This document shows, piece by piece, positions 57,806-64,000 of a stretch of DNA of 64,000 nucleotides (position 1 is its first letter; each line of letters opens with the position of its first letter). Under the pieces are notes generated by a model. That model made no database searches. It worked only from the letters and a program-made list of their open reading frames with translations, and was not told the DNA's origin. This stretch comes from Bryoerythrophyllum caledonicum (lineage: Eukaryota > Streptophyta > Bryopsida > Pottiales > Pottiaceae), in contig OZ020517.1 of assembly GCA_963971425.1 (NCBI GenBank), forward strand, positions 17,822,904 to 17,886,903, in the 5' to 3' direction. Both the position numbers and the translations under genes were made by a program.

Positions 57806-58620
57806 GCGTCTCATCCGAAGGAGGAATTTAGACAACGGTCTCAGGAGGCGATGATATGTTATGTTGCACACCCAGGAGTTATAAAGTTTTGGGCGGTGAA
57901 TACGAAGAATATGGAGGCGTACACATTGTGGTGGAATGGTGGTAGTTGGGCCCATTTTAAAACCGTGGATTCAAAGGCAAATCCGGCGGCTTCGAGCAAC
58001 TCAATCCTTTCAACTCCATATATTTTGGCAGAGGATACAACACAAATCTTAGCCTTCCGGAAGAAAAGAGCAAGACTTGTCTGGGCTTTGATGTGCACCA
58101 TGGCCCAAGTCCACAAGGCAAATGTCATTCACAATGACATCGCTCCCACAAACGTGCTTTTCTACTTTCCTCCAGAGAAACCAGGGTCCGTCTTCATTTG
58201 CGTTTGTGATTGGAGAATTGCGAGCCGAGTATCACACGAAGAGCCATCAAAATATGGATTCCGGACGGACACGGAGCTTGACAATCAACGCCGTAGATGA
58301 CATTGGATAGCTCCAGAGTTGTTTTACAAATTCGGCCCACATGATTCGGAAACGGCATTGAATGTCATGCAGCGGCGACACCAATACACCGAGTTCGCCG
58401 ATTCGTACTCCGTTGGGTGAATGGCTAGAGCCATTTGAAAGAAAGAATCTGACTCAACATTCTTCAAATCAACCGTAAACTTTGCAGCTTTTCAAGTGAA
58501 GATCGAGAAATTACTGGAGCGAGATCCCCTCAAACTTGAAACGTCCAACACTCTGTAAAGTGGTTGACGAGCTAATGGCTAAACCATTCAACTTTGAAGT
58601 TCCAGACGCTTGCTTCCGCT
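57806..58620 (+). pseudogene. Kinase-like gene, second copy, 3' part
   Basis: After the LTR the frame continues with HPKEEFRQRSQ, AHPGVIKFWAV, AYTLWWNGGSW, a catalytic loop HNDIAPTN (about 58130-58155) and CDWRIAS (about 58207), where the DWG of the other copy has become DWR. TGA near 58300 and later stops break the C-terminal lobe (APELFYKFG, then SYSVG with a stop). Catalytically doubtful and decayed. Confidence 0.7.
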
Positions 58621-58799
58621 ATGAGATATAAAAATTTTGACTTAGCGTATTGATAGTAAAGGTTTCAATTGTTGATCATTTCGCAATATGTACTAGCATG
58701 GTGATGTAACGGTGTTTTTTGCCCATCTCGTGATAAATAAAAGATTAACATTTTTCATACACATTGCGACATGAAGCTCATGCATGTTAAGAAGTGAGA

Positions 58800-59165
58800 C
58801 AGCGCGCGACCTCTGAATTCAATACCCGTATGCGCGACCCCAAAGGCCACACGCCCGGCCCAGCCCACTCCACGAACGCACCCAGCCCTCCCCCACGAAC
58901 GCGTGCAGCCCCTCCACGAACGCGCGCGACCTTGGTCGGACGCGCTAGCCCCTCCAAGTATGCGCCCGGCCCTTCACCGCGCGCGCCCGGCCACTTGCGG
59001 TACGCGCGCGGTCCTCCCTGCCCGCGCCCGGCCCCTCACGATACGCGCCCGGTCCACCCCTGCATGCGCCTGGCCCTTTCAGTGCGCGCCTGGCCCCTTC
59101 TGTTTGTGCCCGGCCCATCTCCGTACGCGCCGGCCCTCTTCACGCGCCTGCCCCCTTGTCTGCAC
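58800..59165. repeat. CGCGCCCGGCCC minisatellite
   Basis: Units such as CGCGCCCGGCCCCTC and ACGCGCCTGGCCCTT over about 365 bp. Inverted counterpart of the array at 53935-54320, on the opposite side of the kinase pseudogene. Confidence 0.85.
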
Positions 59166-59254
59166 GCACGCGATCCTGTTGACGACGTGTCAGCCACGTA
59201 GTCGCCTTCGTGGCAGTGGATAAATTGATTTACCTCGAGTCATGGTCAAACCAG

Positions 59255-59345
59255 CGATGACCCTTATCGGACGGACATCAGCCTCCACCGGACGGACAAC
59301 CGGACGGACGGACACTACCGGACGGACGGACGGCCAAACAACTCT
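59255..59345. repeat. hAT-type subterminal CGGACGG cluster
   Basis: Eight or so CGGACGG words within 90 bp, of the kind seen at both ends of the hAT at 34764-39069 and at 22280-22340. It adjoins the phosphatase fragment, so it is probably the right end of a hAT-like insertion that includes the kinase region. The left end and duplication were not found. Confidence 0.5.
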
Positions 59346-59379
59346 ACGTAGGAGAGAAGACTACTGTCTCATTCTGGAG

Positions 59380-59841
59380 CAGTGTGGTGGAAAAAAATAT
59401 TGTGGATATTATCAAGGAGTTGCGCAAGAAAGGTGTTGTCATTCCGGAAGGCGTCAGAGTCCTGACGCAGGCCGATTGCACAAAAACATCATATATGCTC
59501 CCATCCCATCTTAAGAAGCCAATTTCCCTTAAGGCCTGATAGTTTATAACACCAAGGCGTGGCCCAGGTCTCCCAAGGATGTCTTGCTTGTGGACGATAC
59601 CCTAATAAAGAACGTCCTTAACAATCCCTTCAGCGCACTTCATCCGCCATCATGGACTGGGTTTTCGAATGAATCCTGGTTGACCACCATTTTTCTCCCA
59701 TGGCTCTCCGGACTTCTAGCGTCAAATGAGGTTGTTCCCGACTTTGTTAGACGGAATGAATTGAGATTTGTCAGTGTTCGAGTAGACAAAAAATCCTCTG
59801 AGGCCCGCTCGGTGGTGAAGGGCATAATTCCGGCGCCTTAG
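59380..59841 (+). pseudogene. FCP1/NIF-like HAD phosphatase, C-terminal fragment
   Basis: Readable in two phases joined by a one-base shift near 59535: NIVDIIKELRKKGVVIPEGV, then VLTQADCT and HLKKPISLKA, then PKDVLLVDDTLIKNVLNNP and WLTTIFLPWLSGLL to TAG at 59839-59841. In FCP1/CTD-phosphatase-like HAD proteins the C-terminal half has a Lys in a KPL segment followed by an (I/V)DD(S/T)P(Y/F)K motif and a PWL helix; this matches except that P-Y is L-I. The N-terminal DxDxT motif is absent, cut off by the insertion on the left. Another shift lies in the A-run near 59395. Family moderately sure. Confidence 0.55.
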
Positions 59842-60154
59842 AACAATGAAATATACAAGATATTATAAACTCTATGCTTTGTAAATGTTAAGTCAAGAAT
59901 ATCTGTGGGATTTTGACCTTTCAATTTTGAAGATAAATGTTGTTGTCAATAAAGTCATTTGTTGAGGTCCTTCGTTTGATTTGTTATTATTAGTTTCTCG
60001 CCCCCAAACTTCACCTTCCAATATCTGTGAACAGTATTGAGTATTCTCCTGACCATTTCGACTGCGGAACGTTGGTCTGGGAGGGGCACCCGGAGATCTC
60101 CGGTCGAGGATGTCACTTGAAATCCTCCTACCATATTTTCTCTTCGTTTCAATG
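59842..60154. other. No gene seen
   Basis: Downstream flank of the phosphatase fragment, AT-rich at first, without repeats or ORFs of note. Confidence 0.5.
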
Positions 60155-62386
60155 TGTGAGCCGCAAAAACGGCCCACGATGACGAATGGACCACGCATCG
60201 GGTCCATAAAGGTTAACAAGTAGTAGGAATGGGTCATCCCATTGAATTAGCTCGTGGTTTTTTATCAAGATGGCTAAATAGCCTTTCCATGCGCTAATTC
60301 TTTAATTAGGGGCCACATTATGGCAACCAAGAATTTTATGAGGTTAACCAAAAAAAAATAGAAAGGAAAAAATTAAAAAAAGGTTAGAAAAAAAACCAAA
60401 AACAATAGAAAAGAATTAAAATTAGAAGTGGTGGAGAAGAATTTACCTCCTACCGAGTCGGGGACCGCAATTGGCCACGGACCACGGTGAGGAAATCACG
60501 GGAAAAAATAGGAGAAGAAGAAGAATGATGGGAGGTGAAAGGAAAAAAAACAATGAGGTGTTAAAAGCCCTTAAAAAATAGTCAAGGGGGTCCAAAAAGA
60601 AGTGGGGAAAAAACCCTCACCATCACTCAGTAAATTTGTCCTAACCCCAAGCAAGGGAAATTTAATTTAGGTAGAATTAGATTTTTGCATCCTTGGAATT
60701 AGCTAAAATAGCTCACTTATTGGTGATCATGCACACACCATGTGGCATGAAGTTAAAGTAGGAGATTTAGATATTCCTTGGTTAGTGGGACATCCACTTT
60801 TGTTAATGCAAGGGTGGCACGGAATTAGTTAGTCATAGATTTATGGGTTTTTTATGAAGAAGGTCATTATTGGAAGAAGGCAAAGGCGGCAGGGAACACC
60901 CTTGGGAACGCAAGGGGAGCGAAGGAGCTTGGGGGTTACGACCTCAAAGGCTCTCATTCTTTGAGGAGTGAGTGAAGGATAGCGAGAGAGTTTTTGGGGA
61001 GAGTGAGGAAAAAACAAGGAGAGTAGACTGAGAGCACGAAAAAAAAAAAGTCGGAAGCCCGAGCCACAAAGACGAGTGAATTAGGTTAGATTAGGCGAAG
61101 AAGAACACGATCAGCAGGATCTCACGAGGGCGAAGAAGAACACGATCAGCAGGATCTCACGAGGGCGAAGAAGAACACGATCAGTAGGAGCTCACGAGGG
61201 CGAAGAAGAACACGATCAGTAGGAGCTCACGAGGGCAAAGAAGAACACGATCAGCAGGAGCTCACGAGGGCGAAGGAGAACACGACCAACAGGAGCTCAC
61301 GAGGGCGAAGGAGAACACGATCAGCAGGAGCTCATGAAGGCGAAGAAGAACACGATCAGCAGGAGCTCACGAGGGCGAAGAAGAACACGATCGGCAGGTG
61401 CTCACAAGGGCGAAGAAGAACACGACCAGCAGGAGCTCACAAGGGCGAAGAAGAATACGATGAGTAGGAGCTCACGAGGGCGAAGAAGAACACGATGAGT
61501 AGGAGCTCACGAGGGCGAAGAAGAACACGATCAGGAGCATCATGACAAGGGCAGAGGGTGAATTGGAAGAATCTGAGAGCCTCCCTCTTCCCTCAGATTA
61601 GCTTGTCATTCTTCGTGCGTGTAATTGAAGGAACCCTAATTTTGTTATCTACAACTGTCGCGCGGAAGCGCTGCCCAATTTTCACTAGAATTAGGGTTTC
61701 AACATCAATCTAAGGAAGCAAACCGATTATTAATGCAAACAAGAAGTTGACGCCGCTGGAAGTAAAATATATGGTAGGGTGCTTGAAGGAAATTCCTTGT
61801 ATGAAGGTGCATAGTGTGACGTGATGTATGGTGCTTGGCTTGAATAAACGTATAAGTTGAATGATGCATTGCTGGTCGCTGGTTGTGAGTCCAAAGGTCA
61901 TTCAAAAGGGGAATTGAACACTGCCATTGCGTTAAGCACGAAAAAATAATGAGGATACAAAAAAACAACCATAAAAAACGGAGTTATAACCAACGAGATA
62001 ATAAAAATATAAATTCGGGATTGAAACAAGAAGCATGTCTACTGTCTGCTGCTGTCACGGTCACGCGTAAACCTGGAATTGGTCATTAAGGGTCTAATCA
62101 AGTTTGGGAGGCTGAGTTGAACCCATATAGGCTTCAAAATGTTGAAAACAGGGTCCTAGGGCAAAACTTATGCTCGTTTGAAGGTTGGGTCCAAGTTAAG
62201 GCTGGACTCAATCACCACATCACTAATCAGCAACGAAGAGCCCAAAGAAACCACAATATGGATCACCATGCTTGTATGGGGTTGTATGAATGGTTTGAAT
62301 GATGTTTGCACAAGGGGCTGTATCCCACATTAGGGTCTTGTGTTCAAGATAAGCCACCCATTAGGGGGCGGTTTATTTGGCTCACA
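60155..62386 (+). mobile_element. LTR B (TGTGAGCC family)
   Basis: Starts TGTGAGCCGCAAAAACGG and ends TTTATTTGGCTCACA. Aligns with inverted LTR A nearly end to end. Flanking 5-mers (CAATG and ATACC) do not match, unlike LTRs A and C, so it may be one LTR of a rearranged element or have mutated flanks. No gene inside. Confidence 0.8.
61095..61545. repeat. 35-bp minisatellite, about 13 copies, within LTR B
   Basis: GGCGAAGAAGAACACGATCA then GCAGGAGCTCACGAG repeats at exact 35-bp spacing from 61095. LTR A has a 185-bp array instead, so the internal repeat content of this LTR family turns over quickly. Confidence 0.95.
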
Positions 62387-64000
62387 ATACCTGTTATAGC
62401 CGTGACATACACATGTACTATGTGGTGACATAGTCCGCGTCACATTTCGTTACACGATATCCCGGGTTGCGAAGGTATATAATATATAAAGTCAAGGTAT
62501 TAAGGTCAAAGTATTAAACAATTTAATACCATTTAAGAGCATGCTATATATAAGTAAATGAATCAAATCTTCCAAACATATAGAAACTTGTTAGTGAAAG
62601 TATGAATGTAAAAGAATTAAATCATACGAAAGCATGGAAACTTGTTTGTAAAAGTACCAATTTAGTAAAAGAATCAAATTTTCCAAATACATGGATAAGT
62701 TTTGCCAGACAAAAAGTAAGAGTTTATTAATATCACATATCAATACAATGGGAACATAGATGGAACAACATTGCAAAGTGAAGAATCAAAGTACAAAGGG
62801 CTAAGACCTTTTTTATGTCCTTATAAATGTATTTTGAAACCTCTACGTAATACTAATTGTGTGAATATTTTTAAAAATACACGTGCGCACATGAATATAA
62901 AAGGAAAAAGAACATTTTCTTATTAATATTACAAGGTGAAGTAGAGAAAAGGGTAAAAAGTGAGCTTGGAAAAAACACTAATATGGGATAAATATTTTAT
63001 TATGTTTCAATTGTTAAATATATATGTATAGACCTTTACATACATTACAAATAATGTAATGAATTTTAGTGTATTCCTTATACTCATACTTTAATTAAGT
63101 AAAGATTATTTCTTAATAAATAAAATAGAAATTGACCTTAGATTTAATTCTTTTAATATGATGTTTGAACTATTAGGTTTCTACGCTTTGAGAAGAATTA
63201 ATTACTTTTCTCTGATAATTTTACTTTAGCACTTTCTCTTGTGTCATGTTAAGTTATGTTACAATTATAGATACAATTACAAGGACAAGCATGGTTGAGT
63301 GAAGTTACCTTACCCCGTTGGAAACAATACGATTCCGACGGTAAGTAAAAAATTAAATAAAAAGCTTCATAAATATCACATGTTGTAAAGTATTTTAGTG
63401 TATACAATGTGTTTGGAATTTCAAAAAGGAAATGAGGATGGAACAATAGTGTACAAAGTCAAGAAACAAAGTACAAAGTGCTAAAACATTCTTTATGTAC
63501 TACTTAATATATTTTCGAAGCTCTAAATCATTTTAATTATTGTAATGTATTTTTCCAATAGATGTTCTTACATAAATATAAAAGAAAAAAATAACAATTT
63601 ATTTATAATATTACAAAGTGAAGTAGAGAAAAGGGTATAAAGAATAATATGGGTATAACATTTATTATGTACTGTTAAATATATCTATGCTCAAAAAAAA
63701 AAACTGCAAAATGCAATAGACAAAAATGTCAAAAGGCCTTACTGGGGAAAATCACCAAAAACCCCACGATTTGAGTAGCGTGGTATGACGGGACATGTAC
63801 GGGTCGTAGACCAGGTCAGATGGGTAGTTGAAAGCCCAACACAAGCGCCACGAGGGGCTGCTACGACAACTTTCAAGTCCACCTTGATCCAAGTGACGAA
63901 GCCGACTTGACCAAGTCACCCAAAGGCTCTCTTGGTTATTCGAAAGCACTTGGTATTGTCCTCTCCTATATACAACCCCATTTCCAAACTGACAATCGAT
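62387..64000. repeat. AT-rich gene-poor end with a diverged 675-bp-spaced duplication
   Basis: 62756-63030 and 63430-63690 are diverged direct copies (AAGAATCAAAGTACAAAG against AAGAAACAAAGTACAAAG; GTGAAGTAGAGAAAAGGGTA in both). No gene is supported. The last 250 bp (63760-64000) is more GC-rich, with a minus-strand frame of 65 codons that I do not recognise. Confidence 0.6.

Overview
This window looks like a repeat-choked stretch of a nuclear plant (streptophyte) genome. The signs are plant-type superfamilies (hAT with DUF659 and hAT-dimerisation motifs, CACTA, MULE/SWIM, Ty3-like LTRs), short GT-AG introns of about 60-740 bp, abundant solo LTRs and minisatellites, and one assembly gap of exactly 200 N. 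I cannot name the species. A kinase family with an HNDLSPxN loop and a ParB/methylase gene make me lean to a non-seed plant or streptophyte alga, with low confidence. I see no rRNA, tRNA or CRISPR and no clearly intact housekeeping gene.

Layout. 1-2.9 kb: minus-strand gag-like remnants and an LTR. 2.9-12.85 kb: an LTR-like element (E1, TG...CA, 5-bp duplication GCGGT) carrying a broken ORF. Nested in it is a younger relative (E2, 6411-11244, duplication CTTGG) with the only long intact ORF here (490 codons, 8011-9483). 12.9-15.5 kb: part of another LTR and debris. 15.5-18.5 kb: a hAT-ended segment with a kinase-like gene and the gap. 18.5-22.36 kb: a decayed hAT transposase element. 23.6-45.3 kb: a MULE-type SWIM-transposase pseudogene split by an 18.2-kb MULE (24269-42462, 10-bp duplication). 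That MULE carries its own minus-strand transposase (one frameshift, two stops), a solo LTR, and a multi-exon gene that reads as a ParB-like domain joined to a beta-class DNA amino-methyltransferase. A 4.3-kb fold-back hAT sits exactly inside the ParB DGNHR motif. 46.9-53 kb: a third, inverted member (E3) of the E1/E2 family, split by a 1.67-kb CACTA. 53-59.9 kb: a second kinase pseudogene split by a solo LTR, then an FCP1-like phosphatase fragment. 60.2-62.4 kb: another LTR. The end is AT-rich and gene-poor.

Most interesting: (1) the ParB/DNA-methylase gene carried by a MULE; (2) the E1/E2/E3 family, 5-kb solo-LTR-like units whose only ORF encodes a conserved protein I do not recognise; (3) two kinase genes embedded in transposon-like sequence. 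Several inactivating stops are C-to-T changes (CGA to TGA, CAG to TAG), as expected for methylated, silenced transposons.
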